NCBI GenBank assembly: GCA_913053665.1
Contig: CAJXGR010000035.1
Span: 1-15,590, forward strand
From: an uncultured Spirochaetia bacterium
Lineage (GTDB): Bacteria; Spirochaetota; UBA6919
DNA: 15,590 nt
Reading direction: 5' to 3'
In this document: positions 1 through 6,440 of the stretch, in pieces
Layout: the number at the start of each line of letters is the position of its first letter
Numbering within the stretch: position 1 is the stretch's first letter
Program-made: the position numbers and the translations under genes
The notes under the pieces: model-generated
Database searches by the model: none
What the model was told of the DNA's origin: nothing
The model's input: only the letters and a program-made list of their open reading frames with translations

Positions 1-425
1 CCGCCTATGGTGCCTCCTGCTAACAATTCAAACTCTTCAATCCCCGCTGTGGTGGTTTCAGGCTTTTGGGATCTGTCTTCTCGCTTTGGGAAGTATTGGC
101 CGACTGCTTCTAGAGCAAATCCCAAAGGAACGCGTTCGTTGATTGTAGCTTCTTTTCCGAAAAGACCTTTACCCAGATTGACAGGCTTGTCCTTTCGCAT
201 CATTTTATCGCCTCCACCGGGCCAGAAATAACCGTTACGCTTGAAAGCCCGCCCAAAGGCATTGAGCTTTGGAAAAGCAATGTGACAAGTGTAACAGCTT
301 GTCTTGTACTTTCGTGCGAAGGGTGGAATACTGTTTCCTTCTTCTGGCTTTAGCATTGCAAAAACGAGAATTATCGCAAACACTAAAGTTAACCAAATAA
401 CCTTTGTAGCTGATCTTTTTATCAT
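1..425 (-). CDS. Cyc2-like fused cytochrome-porin, N-terminal part (cut by window edge)
   Basis: The ATG at 425-423 follows an AAGGAG ribosome site, and 141 codons stay open to the window edge, so the C-terminus is missing. Residues about 7-24 form a hydrophobic export signal. A heme c site CYTCH follows in the context PPFARKYKTSCYTCH, then FPKLNAFGRAFKRNGY. An FAR...CxxCH..FPxLNxFGxxFKxxGY arrangement just after the signal is typical of the short cytochrome domain that precedes a beta-barrel in Cyc2-type monoheme cytochrome-porins and related outer-membrane electron conduits. The barrel itself lies outside the window, so the fusion is inferred. The gene is 63 bp downstream of a small periplasmic cytochrome in the same orientation, which fits an electron-transfer operon. 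The heme site is certain; the family name is a reasoned guess. Confidence 0.7.
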   Translation of the reverse strand, partial: MIKRSATKVIWLTLVFAIILVFAMLKPEEGNSIPPFARKYKTSCYTCHIAFPKLNAFGRAFKRNGYFWPGGGDKMMRKDKPVNLGKGLFGKEATINERVPLGFALEAVGQYFPKREDRSQKPETTTAGIEEFELLAGGTIG

Positions 426-488
426 TGTAAGCTCCTTTTAATTAATTAGAAAACCTACACCATCCGTTCATCTGCTGATATTAAGCGA

Positions 489-785
489 TCATTTATTCTT
501 TTTATTCCATTTAGCTACTTTCTCGCTGATTCCATCTATGTCCCACACACTGATGATCGTTTGCTTTTGTGACGCAGTGATTTTCGCCCTTTTGCTCATC
601 CTTTTCACATGAAAAGTCCAGACGGCTTTTTCATACTTTTTGGGATTTCTAAGCACGTGACAACGAGCACAACTAGCAGAAAAGACGCTAAACGCATCTC
701 CTGCTGCGGCTATCTCCGGAGAATGAGTGAAATAGAGTACACTGATTATTAATATGAAGAATGAGAGATAAATCTTTGTTTTCAT
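489..785 (-). CDS. small periplasmic monoheme cytochrome c (copy 1)
   Basis: This 98-residue exported protein has one heme c site. Residues 5-19 are a hydrophobic signal core, with likely cleavage near the AAAG segment (26-29). CARCH is at 39-43. A candidate axial methionine is Met63, in KRMSKRAKI. The ATG at 785 follows GGAAGG by 9 nt. An in-frame upstream start exists at 824 but would abolish the signal-peptide layout and overlap the lipoprotein stop codon. The C-terminal half (RNPKKYEKA.W.F.VKRMSKRAKIT) is nearly identical to the cytochrome at 1876-2190, so the two are paralogues. It lies 38 bp downstream of the LRR lipoprotein and 63 bp upstream of the Cyc2-like gene, so all three are probably co-transcribed. 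A soluble periplasmic electron carrier is the natural role; its partner is unknown. Confidence 0.85.
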   Translation of the reverse strand: MKTKIYLSFFILIISVLYFTHSPEIAAAGDAFSVFSASCARCHVLRNPKKYEKAVWTFHVKRMSKRAKITASQKQTIISVWDIDGISEKVAKWNKKNK

Positions 786-823
786 TGTATTTAACCTTCC
801 TTTATATTGTAACGGATATGTCA

Positions 824-1540
824 TTATTTAAGAATCAAACATTTAGGTAGAACCTTTTTCAGCTTTTTCACACCTGTGTCGGTCACTTGTGTCTGATAAA
901 GATAAAGCTCTTCCAGGGATGTCAAGGCCTCTAAGTGGACGCAGCCTGCATCAGCCACTTGTGTACCCTTAAGGTAAAGATTCTTAAGGGATTTTAAGGA
1001 TTTTAAGTGGACTAAGCCGACATCGGTGACTTGTGTGTCCGCAAGAGAAAGTACTTCCAAAGATTTCAAGGGTTTTAGGTGGACCAAGCCAGCGTCGGTC
1101 ACCTTTGTTCCCCAAAGGTCCAGGGATTTCAGGGATTGCAGAGGTTTTAGATGGACCAAACCGGCATCGGTCACCTGTGTATCTGCAAGCCCAAGGACTT
1201 TTAGGGATTTCAAGGGTTTTAAGTGGATTAAGCCCGCGTCGGTCACGTTTGTTCCATAAAGATCAAGGCTTTCTAGAGACTTCAAGGGTTTTAGGTGAAC
1301 CAGACCGGCATCGGCCACTTGTGTTTCCCCAAGATAAAGCATTTTTAGGGATTTAAGTTCTTCAAGAGTATATTCTTTTCCCAGGCTTTTCAAGTATTTT
1401 TGAGTGGCTTTTAAGCCTGTTTCTGTCACAGGTTGAGACGTCTTTGAGCTTTTTTCCTTATGGACATCCTTTTTAGTGGAACATCCTGTAGAAATACTCA
1501 GCAAAAATAAACTGAGTAAGAAGATTAAGGTAGTTTTCAT
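824..1540 (-). CDS. leucine-rich-repeat lipoprotein
   Basis: A 238-residue protein with a signal peptide ending in a lipobox-like STGC (Cys20), followed by a charged linker. About seven 24-residue leucine-rich repeats occupy residues 60-228. A typical unit reads LKSLxxLxLxxTxVTDAGLxHLKP, the type common in large LRR families of planctomycetes and other environmental bacteria. The start ATG at 1540 has AAGGAG 7 nt upstream. The repeats are nearly identical, suggesting recent expansion. LRR proteins generally bind other proteins; no catalytic motif is visible. It sits between two cytochrome genes, so it may be a surface or periplasmic scaffold, but that is inference. The last repeat diverges and ends in a lysine-rich cap. 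Confidence 0.85.
   Translation of the reverse strand: MKTTLIFLLSLFLLSISTGCSTKKDVHKEKSSKTSQPVTETGLKATQKYLKSLGKEYTLEELKSLKMLYLGETQVADAGLVHLKPLKSLESLDLYGTNVTDAGLIHLKPLKSLKVLGLADTQVTDAGLVHLKPLQSLKSLDLWGTKVTDAGLVHLKPLKSLEVLSLADTQVTDVGLVHLKSLKSLKNLYLKGTQVADAGCVHLEALTSLEELYLYQTQVTDTGVKKLKKVLPKCLILK
854..1363 (-). repeat. 72-bp tandem repeats encoding LRR units
   Basis: About seven in-frame 72-bp units code for the leucine-rich repeats of the lipoprotein. DNA conservation is high; the stretch encoding T.VTDAGLVHLKPL recurs with few changes. Such arrays can gain or lose units by replication slippage, so unit number may differ between strains. The open frames on the opposite strand here are by-products of the repetition. 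Confidence 0.75.
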
Positions 1541-1699
1541 TGTTTTTCTCCTTGTAAAGTTTTACTGAAAAAGATAATCACAAAACCCACGAAAAAGTAT
1601 TTTTTTTAACGTGAGTTCAACAAGAAGTAGCCACGAATGGCACCAATGATCACAAATATATTTAAAATTATACAATATCAGAAATTGGCTAAATAATAC
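1541..1699. other. A+T-rich intergenic stretch with three spaced CACnAAT motifs
   Basis: This is the promoter-side part of the 335-bp gap between the cytochrome at 1876 and the LRR gene. I see no gene in it. The motif CACnAAT occurs three times at helical-turn spacing: 1632-1638, 1641-1647 and 1651-1657. A TATAAT reading on the minus strand (1672-1667) could be a -10 element for the LRR operon, but I see no convincing -35. Confidence 0.35.
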
Positions 1700-1802
1700 G
1701 GTAGTGCAAAAACGTTTAGTGATAATTGCTTGTAGGGGCGACCCGCCGAGTCGACCCTACAAGCAATTGGAAAAACACACCAGTTATTAGTTTAGCACTA
1801 CC
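1700..1802. mobile_element. MITE-like palindromic element
   Basis: A 103-bp element bounded by perfect 8-bp inverted ends, GGTAGTGC (1700-1707) and GCACTACC (1795-1802). Its centre is a strong hairpin: a 14-bp perfect stem (1724-1737 with 1755-1768), continued by a 4-bp CGAC/GTCG stem around a 7-nt loop. No transposase is encoded. The core (GTAGGGGCGACCC...) resembles a short palindrome that I recall as scattered through many environmental genomes. It lies between a cytochrome gene and the LRR operon, where it could attenuate read-through. No target-site duplication is evident. Confidence 0.6.
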
Positions 1803-1875
1803 AAAAATGGATCTATTGCCAAGCATCCCATAATGACACAGGAAGTGTGAGGCATTTGCTTCATCTACCGATGTT

Positions 1876-2190
1876 CTATCGTGGGTGGCGATTATTCCAT
1901 TTAGCAACCTTTTTACTAATTCCATCTACTTCCCATAAACCGATGATCGCTTTTTTCTGTGAAGAGGTGATTTTGGCTCTTTTGCTCATCCTCTTGACAT
2001 TAAAAATCCACGTCGCTTTTTCATATTTTTTGGGATTTCTCATTTCATGACATTTAGTGCATGTTACACTGAATGACTTAAAAGTATTAGCAAATGAATC
2101 GGCACTAACAGAGGGAGTAAAATCATAATAGGTGATTCCCATTACGGAAATAGTGGCTATCATGAGATAGAGAAACGATTTTAATGACAT
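1876..2190 (-). CDS. small periplasmic monoheme cytochrome c (copy 2)
   Basis: A 104-residue exported monoheme cytochrome. The signal peptide has a hydrophobic core at about residues 6-20 and probable cleavage near SVSA-D (27-31). CTKCH is at 44-48 and a candidate axial methionine at Met68. The ATG at 2190 is preceded by AGGAG at 7 nt; a TTG two codons earlier is less likely. The segment RNPKKYEKA.W.F.VKRMSKRAKIT.SQK..I...W..DGIS.KVAKWN is shared with the cytochrome at 489-785. It is the first gene downstream of a near-consensus sigma-54 promoter (2258-2273) and diverges from a sigma-54 activator gene, so its transcription is probably switched on by that activator. Its redox partner cannot be seen. 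Confidence 0.85.
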   Translation of the reverse strand: MSLKSFLYLMIATISVMGITYYDFTPSVSADSFANTFKSFSVTCTKCHEMRNPKKYEKATWIFNVKRMSKRAKITSSQKKAIIGLWEVDGISKKVAKWNNRHPR

Positions 2191-2257
2191 AAACAAACTC
2201 CTGGCTTATTGAAATTGTAGATTCTGACAGGAAACTTCCCCATCTTGCGAATTATAA

Positions 2258-2273
2258 TGCAAAATACAGGCCA
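2258..2273 (-). promoter_or_regulatory. sigma-54 (-24/-12) promoter for the cytochrome at 1876-2190
   Basis: Read on the minus strand the sequence is TGGCCTGTATTTTGCA. It matches the TGGCAYR-N4-TTGCW consensus at every strongly conserved position, including the GG and GC doublets at the right spacing. Transcription would start near 2248, about 57 nt before the cytochrome ATG. A divergent sigma-54 activator gene begins 200 bp away. Confidence 0.75.
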
Positions 2274-2360
2274 AATCATGAAAAAGGCCTAATAATTTTT
2301 TAATTGCCTAAATGATTGAAACATATCATTGCGATCCTTTGGAGGGGGAAGCAAATAAAC

Positions 2361-2389
2361 TTGACTTTCAGGTTAACAATTGTTAACAT
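2361..2389 (+). promoter_or_regulatory. candidate sigma-70 promoter of the sigma-54 activator gene
   Basis: TTGACT (2361-2366) and TAACAT (2384-2389) are separated by 17 bp. A start near 2396 would leave a leader of roughly 80 nt. The spacer and -10 element are covered by the palindrome GTTAACAATTGTTAAC (2372-2387), so a protein bound there would compete with RNA polymerase. Confidence 0.5.
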
Positions 2390-2452
2390 TTTATTAACTG
2401 GTTTATTATATTAACTGTATTAAATATTATGAGTTAACATTGTTAACTTAAC
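2372..2452. promoter_or_regulatory. TTAAC operator array with two palindromes
   Basis: TTAAC begins at 2373, 2383, 2394, 2411, 2434, 2443 and 2448. Two pairs form palindromes: GTTAACAATTGTTAAC (2372-2387, perfect) and GTTAACATTGTTAAC (2433-2447, one odd central base). They lie about 115 and 175 bp upstream of the sigma-54 promoter, the usual distance for enhancer sites, and also overlap the activator's own candidate promoter. The activator's Fis-type HTH is the obvious candidate ligand (inference). Confidence 0.6.
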
Positions 2453-2474
2453 TCTTTTATTCGAGGGATTTTAG

Positions 2475-3848
2475 ATGGGAACTTTTAATTTTAGTAATTT
2501 ACATATTGATGACAAACAAATACTGGAGTGCATTCTGGATACCATGATGGATGGAGTTATGGTCCTCGATAAGGGAAGTAGGATATTAGCTTTCAATCAT
2601 GCGGCAGAGAGAATCACTGGGTATAAGGAGGGAGAGGTTGTAGGAGAACTCTGTAGTGCTCTTGATAGTGGGACTTGTACTTATCAGTCAACAAAAGGAA
2701 GCAGACAGTGCTGCAATTTATTTACTATAGGCAAAATCGTTAATAAGAAATGTTACATACAGAATAAAAAAGGCGAAATCGTCCACCTTCTAAAGAATGC
2801 TATCGTCCTACGAGACAAGGAAGGCGAAGTATTTGGTGCCGTGGAGACCATGACAGACATAACATCCCTGTTTTTAAAAGAAAAGGAACTGGAAAAGATC
2901 AAGGAGGATATAGACGGAGGATATGGATTAATGGGGCTTGTAGGCAGAAGTTCACCCATGCAAAAAATATTCGATTTAGTCGTGAATGTTGCTGAAAGTG
3001 AGGCGCCCGTCATTATTTTAGGGGAGAGTGGTACAGGGAAAGAATTGGTTGCTAATGCTATACACAATATGAGCAAGAGGAAGGGAAAACCTTTTATCAA
3101 AGTCAATTGTGCCGCTCTCAACGAATCTCTTCTGGAAAGCGAATTATTTGGACACAGGAAAGGAGCGTTTACAGGAGCTATCCAGAATCGACCCGGTCGA
3201 TTTGAAGCGGCCCATGGGGGGAGTCTCTTTCTTGATGAAGTGGAAAGTATGCCCATGTCCATGCAGGTGAAGCTCCTTAGAGTTCTTCAGGAAAAAGAAG
3301 TTGTGCGTGTGGGAGACAATACCTCCATAACTGTTGACGTGAGGATAATTACAGCTACCAATAAAGATCTCTTTAAACTTGTCCAGTCAGAAGGATTTCG
3401 TGAGGATCTTTACTATAGAGTGAATGTTTTTCCAATCAATCTGCCACCGCTAAGAGAGAGGATGGAGGATTTACCTTTACTTCTTAATCATATCCTCAAA
3501 AAAATCTCCCTGATAAACCCAAAAAATGCCAGTAAGTTAAGTCCTGCCGCTTTTAATGCCCTAAAAGCATTTCATTGGCCAGGGAATGTAAGGGAATTGA
3601 TTAATGTTCTTGAATATGCAGTGATCATCTGCCAGAGCGAGACGATTGAGATAAACCACCTACCCGACTATATAAACAAATGTTCAGATAAACCTGTGGC
3701 CAAGAGGTCTGGTCATCAAAATGAAAAAGAAAGACTTCTTAAGGCACTGAAACGACATAATTATAGTCGAACCATGACAGCCAAGTATCTTGGGATAAGC
3801 CGCGTGGCGTTATGGAAAAAGATGAAGAAATACGCTCTGCTTTCTTAA
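2475..3848 (+). CDS. PAS-domain sigma-54-dependent transcriptional activator (NtrC family)
   Basis: A 457-residue bacterial enhancer-binding protein. The N-terminal PAS sensor spans about residues 15-130. The AAA+ domain spans about 155-390: Walker A GESGTGKE (183-190), the sigma-54 contact loop GAFTGA (230-235), Walker B LFLDEV (251-256), an arginine-finger region FREDLYYR (308-315) and sensor-2 WPGNVREL (368-375). A Fis-type helix-turn-helix lies at about 428-453. There is no receiver domain, so it senses through PAS rather than by phosphotransfer. The PAS region is unusually cysteine-rich (C60, C68, C79, C80, C93), which could suit metal, heme or redox sensing. The ATG at 2475 has GAGGGA 6 nt upstream. 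The gene diverges from a cytochrome gene that carries a sigma-54 promoter, and TTAAC palindromes lie between them, so it most likely controls the cytochrome genes and itself. Confidence 0.93.
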   Translation: MGTFNFSNLHIDDKQILECILDTMMDGVMVLDKGSRILAFNHAAERITGYKEGEVVGELCSALDSGTCTYQSTKGSRQCCNLFTIGKIVNKKCYIQNKKGEIVHLLKNAIVLRDKEGEVFGAVETMTDITSLFLKEKELEKIKEDIDGGYGLMGLVGRSSPMQKIFDLVVNVAESEAPVIILGESGTGKELVANAIHNMSKRKGKPFIKVNCAALNESLLESELFGHRKGAFTGAIQNRPGRFEAAHGGSLFLDEVESMPMSMQVKLLRVLQEKEVVRVGDNTSITVDVRIITATNKDLFKLVQSEGFREDLYYRVNVFPINLPPLRERMEDLPLLLNHILKKISLINPKNASKLSPAAFNALKAFHWPGNVRELINVLEYAVIICQSETIEINHLPDYINKCSDKPVAKRSGHQNEKERLLKALKRHNYSRTMTAKYLGISRVALWKKMKKYALLS

Positions 3849-3872
3849 ATTATTGAATCTCTGAGAGAATCC

Positions 3873-4018
3873 CAGGGCTATTTCATTCTTCTCTAACTCT
3901 TTATTATTCTAGCTAATGTAGCCAGACAGAATGTCTGGCCTACTTTTTTAAAATACTGGTAGAACAGACATTCTGTCTGTTCGGGATAAACAATTATCTA
4001 GAGAATGAAATTGCCCTG
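3873..4018. mobile_element. MITE-like element with two internal hairpins
   Basis: Imperfect inverted ends of about 20 bp (CAGGGCTATTTCATTCT at the left; AGAATGAAATTGCCCTG at the right, ending 4018) bound a 146-bp noncoding element. Inside are two hairpins with related stems. At 3921-3939, GCCAGACA pairs with TGTCTGGC. At 3962-3982, GAACAGACA pairs with TGTCTGTTC around a 3-nt loop. Both contain an AGACA...TGTCT core. There is no coding capacity. It fills most of the 260-bp gap between the sigma-54 activator gene and the exported-protein gene and resembles a non-autonomous palindromic repeat. Confidence 0.55.
3918..3949 (+). terminator. possible intrinsic terminator within the palindromic element
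   Basis: An 8-bp stem (GCCAGACA / TGTCTGGC) with a 3-nt loop is followed, after CTAC, by six T residues at 3944-3949. It lies 70 bp after the activator stop codon. It may end that transcript, although it is also simply part of the repeat. Confidence 0.35.
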
Positions 4019-4108
4019 CTTTGCAAACAAGAAAACTTGATTTTTTGGGTTATAATAGATATATATAACAGGATGATTTTAATTGCAAAATAATAGGAGG
4101 ATTTTTAA

Positions 4109-5089
4109 ATGCAAGGAAAAATATACAGGATATTCAGTGCCATCATTATTTTTGTTTTTCTGGGATTAAGTCAAAGAGGCTTTTCAAGCCCAAACGCTCA
4201 ATTTAATTCTACCAATGGTCTACTCCAATCACAAGTTCGAAGTGCATTAGATGCAGAATATACAAATGGTCTTGGCTCCTACATGGGTGCTTTAGCCGAT
4301 AGTTTTGCCGTTTCCTTTGCCACAAGTGATTTAATCGCTGATACCAAGATTAAAAGCTTCACGATTGGTTTTGGTGTTGTTGGAGGAACTACCAGCAAAT
4401 TAACCCTTCCATCCAGCTTTTCCGGCAGCCTGAATCGAGGAATAGGTGCTGGAGCCTCAATCCATCTGGGACTTGCAGGGAGTATTTTTTCAAGTTCCTT
4501 AAAAGACTTTGATTTTATTTTGCGTCTGTTTTTTTTGCCGGAGACAGGTTCAACAGTCAAAGTCAAGATCTTTTCTGTAGGACTTAAGCCGCGTTATCAT
4601 TTAGTGAATAAAACGGGGATATGGGGAGGTCTCACCCTATCTCTAGGTATAGATTATACTAATATAGATGTCTCATTAATTGATAAATTGAATGGTGAGA
4701 CAATAAACTATACTGGTGGTTCTGGGACAGTTACTGATTCAGGCATTAGTATGTCATTAAGTATGTTTACAATTACACCTGAAGTGATGACCAACGCTAA
4801 ACTCTTGATCTTTAAACCCTTTCTTGCTCTAGGAGCCGTTTTAAATGTGAGTTCCAAAATGGATATAAACGGTACAATCGCTGGTAATTTTACATCTTCA
4901 GGTGTAGGAACACCAGCACAAGGTTTCTTAACCTTAAGTGGGAATGAATCCGCCCAATTCGCTATTCCATATGCGAGAGGAGGTTTTGCCCTTGATTTGT
5001 GGGTTATTGATCTTACTTTTCAAGGGCAGGTGGCCTTGGCCAATGATACATTCTTTGGGGGTGGGGTAGGCCTACGCGTCCACTTCTAA
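4109..5089 (+). CDS. exported, probable outer-membrane beta-barrel protein
   Basis: A 326-residue protein with a signal peptide (hydrophobic core at residues 9-20, likely cleavage after GFSS near residue 27). The rest is rich in Gly, Ser, Thr and alternating hydrophobic residues, as in amphipathic beta-strands, and ends in GGGVGLRVHF. A terminal aromatic residue of this kind is the beta-signal used by the BAM assembly machinery. I see no enzymatic motif and do not recognise the family. The ATG has AGGAGG 8 nt upstream. A TATAAT at 4051-4056 may be the -10 of its promoter, but no clear -35 is visible. It stands alone between the palindromic element and a convergent gene, so its context does not suggest a function. 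Confidence 0.7.
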   Translation: MQGKIYRIFSAIIIFVFLGLSQRGFSSPNAQFNSTNGLLQSQVRSALDAEYTNGLGSYMGALADSFAVSFATSDLIADTKIKSFTIGFGVVGGTTSKLTLPSSFSGSLNRGIGAGASIHLGLAGSIFSSSLKDFDFILRLFFLPETGSTVKVKIFSVGLKPRYHLVNKTGIWGGLTLSLGIDYTNIDVSLIDKLNGETINYTGGSGTVTDSGISMSLSMFTITPEVMTNAKLLIFKPFLALGAVLNVSSKMDINGTIAGNFTSSGVGTPAQGFLTLSGNESAQFAIPYARGGFALDLWVIDLTFQGQVALANDTFFGGGVGLRVHF

Positions 5090-5114
5090 GCCATCTAATG
5101 AATACTAAACATCA

Positions 5115-5160
5115 ATTGTCCTGGAATAGTGACTCATCATTTCGGCTATTCCAGGACAAT
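5115..5160. terminator. 15-bp perfect inverted repeat between convergent genes
   Basis: ATTGTCCTGGAATAG (5115-5129) pairs perfectly with CTATTCCAGGACAAT (5146-5160) around a 16-nt loop. It lies 25 bp after the plus-strand stop codon (5089) and 10 bp before the minus-strand stop codon (5171). That placement suits a shared bidirectional terminator. No strong T tract follows on either strand, so termination efficiency is uncertain. Confidence 0.6.
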
Positions 5161-5170
5161 ATCTTGAGGT

Positions 5171-6238
5171 TTAGAACTTATAGGAATCGTGATTCACAAG
5201 TTCAAGGTCATTGGATCCCTGTTTTTCGTTGAGTAGATACTTCCTATGACTTTTGACCGCGAAACGATCAGTCATGCTGGCGATATAATCCAATACCCTC
5301 CGTTCCAGAGAGGGATCATGCATCATGCTATTAGTCTTTTCATACACAATGTCCGGATGGTTCAGGAAGAACTCGTATAACTCGGCAAGGATTCTTTTCG
5401 CTTCTTCAGCCCCCTTAAGTATCACAGGGTGATTGTAGACCTTCTCATACAAAAAGGACTTCAAGTATTCTGTCTCACTCAAGATTTTAGGGCTCATACG
5501 AATCTCATTGCCCTCTCCACTGGTGAATATAACATCACTGACCATGGTATGGATCCTTGTGGAATGCCTATATCCAAGTGTTTGGAGGATAGAATCAGGA
5601 ATATGACTGAGTGAAAGGAGTCCTGAACGAATAGCGTCGTCAATATCATGATTGAGATAAGAGATACGATCGGCAAACCTGACGATTTGACCTTCCAGAG
5701 TAGCAGATCTATCCTTATGAGACTCGGGAACCATACTTCTCATGCCTTTTGAGTGTTTTAATATTCCATCTCTCACTTCAAAGGTGAGATTCAGGCCCTT
5801 GCCACCCTCCAAACGATCCACTATCCGAAGGCTCTGGACATTGTGTTTAAACCCACCGGGATACAATCGGTTCAGGACACTCTCACCCACATGTCCAAAG
5901 GGTGGATGTCCCAAATCATGGCCGTAAGTGATGGCTTCAGTCAAGTCTTCGTTCAGTCTTAGTGCCTTGGCAATCGTTCTAGCGATCCCAGTCACCTCTA
6001 AAGTATGAGTTAGCCTTGTTCTGTAAAGGTCATTACCTGCTGCCAGGAAGACCTGGGTTTTATACTTCAATCTTCTGAAAGCTTCGGAGTGGAGTATCCT
6101 GTCCCTGTCTTTCATAAACGCGCTGCGAAGTTCACACTCCTCTTCAGAGTGGACACGGCCTTTCGTCTCAGAGCTTAAAGCCGCTTTAGGTGATAAGATC
6201 AGCTGTTCATTGGCTTCTATTTGTTCTCTAATTGTCAT
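5171..6238 (-). CDS. dgt: dGTPase-family HD-domain triphosphohydrolase
   Basis: A 355-residue member of the deoxyguanosine-triphosphate triphosphohydrolase family, which cleaves dNTPs to the nucleoside and inorganic triphosphate in the cytoplasm. Family features seen: RRLKYKTQVF (about 55-64), the HD metal site with H78 in RLTHTLEVTGIAR, GHDLGHPPFGH (about 106-116) with the H107-D108 pair, and a distal Asp in RFADRISYLNHDIDDA. The length is normal for the single-domain dGTPase-like subgroup. The ATG at 6238 has GGAGG 4 nt before it; an in-frame ATG at 6253 has no ribosome site and is disfavoured. The gene diverges from the D-Ala ligase across about 200 bp and converges on the exported-protein gene. 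True substrate preference within the family cannot be read from sequence. Confidence 0.92.
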   Translation of the reverse strand: MTIREQIEANEQLILSPKAALSSETKGRVHSEEECELRSAFMKDRDRILHSEAFRRLKYKTQVFLAAGNDLYRTRLTHTLEVTGIARTIAKALRLNEDLTEAITYGHDLGHPPFGHVGESVLNRLYPGGFKHNVQSLRIVDRLEGGKGLNLTFEVRDGILKHSKGMRSMVPESHKDRSATLEGQIVRFADRISYLNHDIDDAIRSGLLSLSHIPDSILQTLGYRHSTRIHTMVSDVIFTSGEGNEIRMSPKILSETEYLKSFLYEKVYNHPVILKGAEEAKRILAELYEFFLNHPDIVYEKTNSMMHDPSLERRVLDYIASMTDRFAVKSHRKYLLNEKQGSNDLELVNHDSYKF

Positions 6239-6440
6239 TGGTCCTCCAAACATCTATCATTAAGGTTGATCACTAAAAATCTGAATCATTTGATTCCATA
6301 GATAATAACTATTCTCGATTTTGCAATAAATGGACTAAATGATTTTACTTTCCCTTTGAAATTATTTACCTTCATTTGTGGGGGAAAATCACATAATATC
6401 ATTTTTTTATGGGATTTCACGGCGTCCAGGGAGAATATAA

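Noticed and set aside
7..231. Plus-strand frame of 74 codons at the left edge
   Set aside because: It is antisense to the cytochrome-porin frame, which has a ribosome site, signal peptide and heme motif.
1026..1356. Plus-strand open frames across the LRR gene
   Set aside because: They are antisense shadows of the 72-bp repeats, have repetitive low-information translations and no ribosome sites.
1624..1700. Possible further sigma-54 promoters upstream of the LRR gene (for example a minus-strand TGGCTAC near 1634 and a TTGCA near 1705)
   Set aside because: The -24 and -12 parts never occur together at the required spacing, unlike the site at 2258-2273.
1700..4018. Possible CRISPR array because of repeated palindromes
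   Set aside because: The two elements have different sequences, no regular repeat-spacer pattern and no cas genes nearby.
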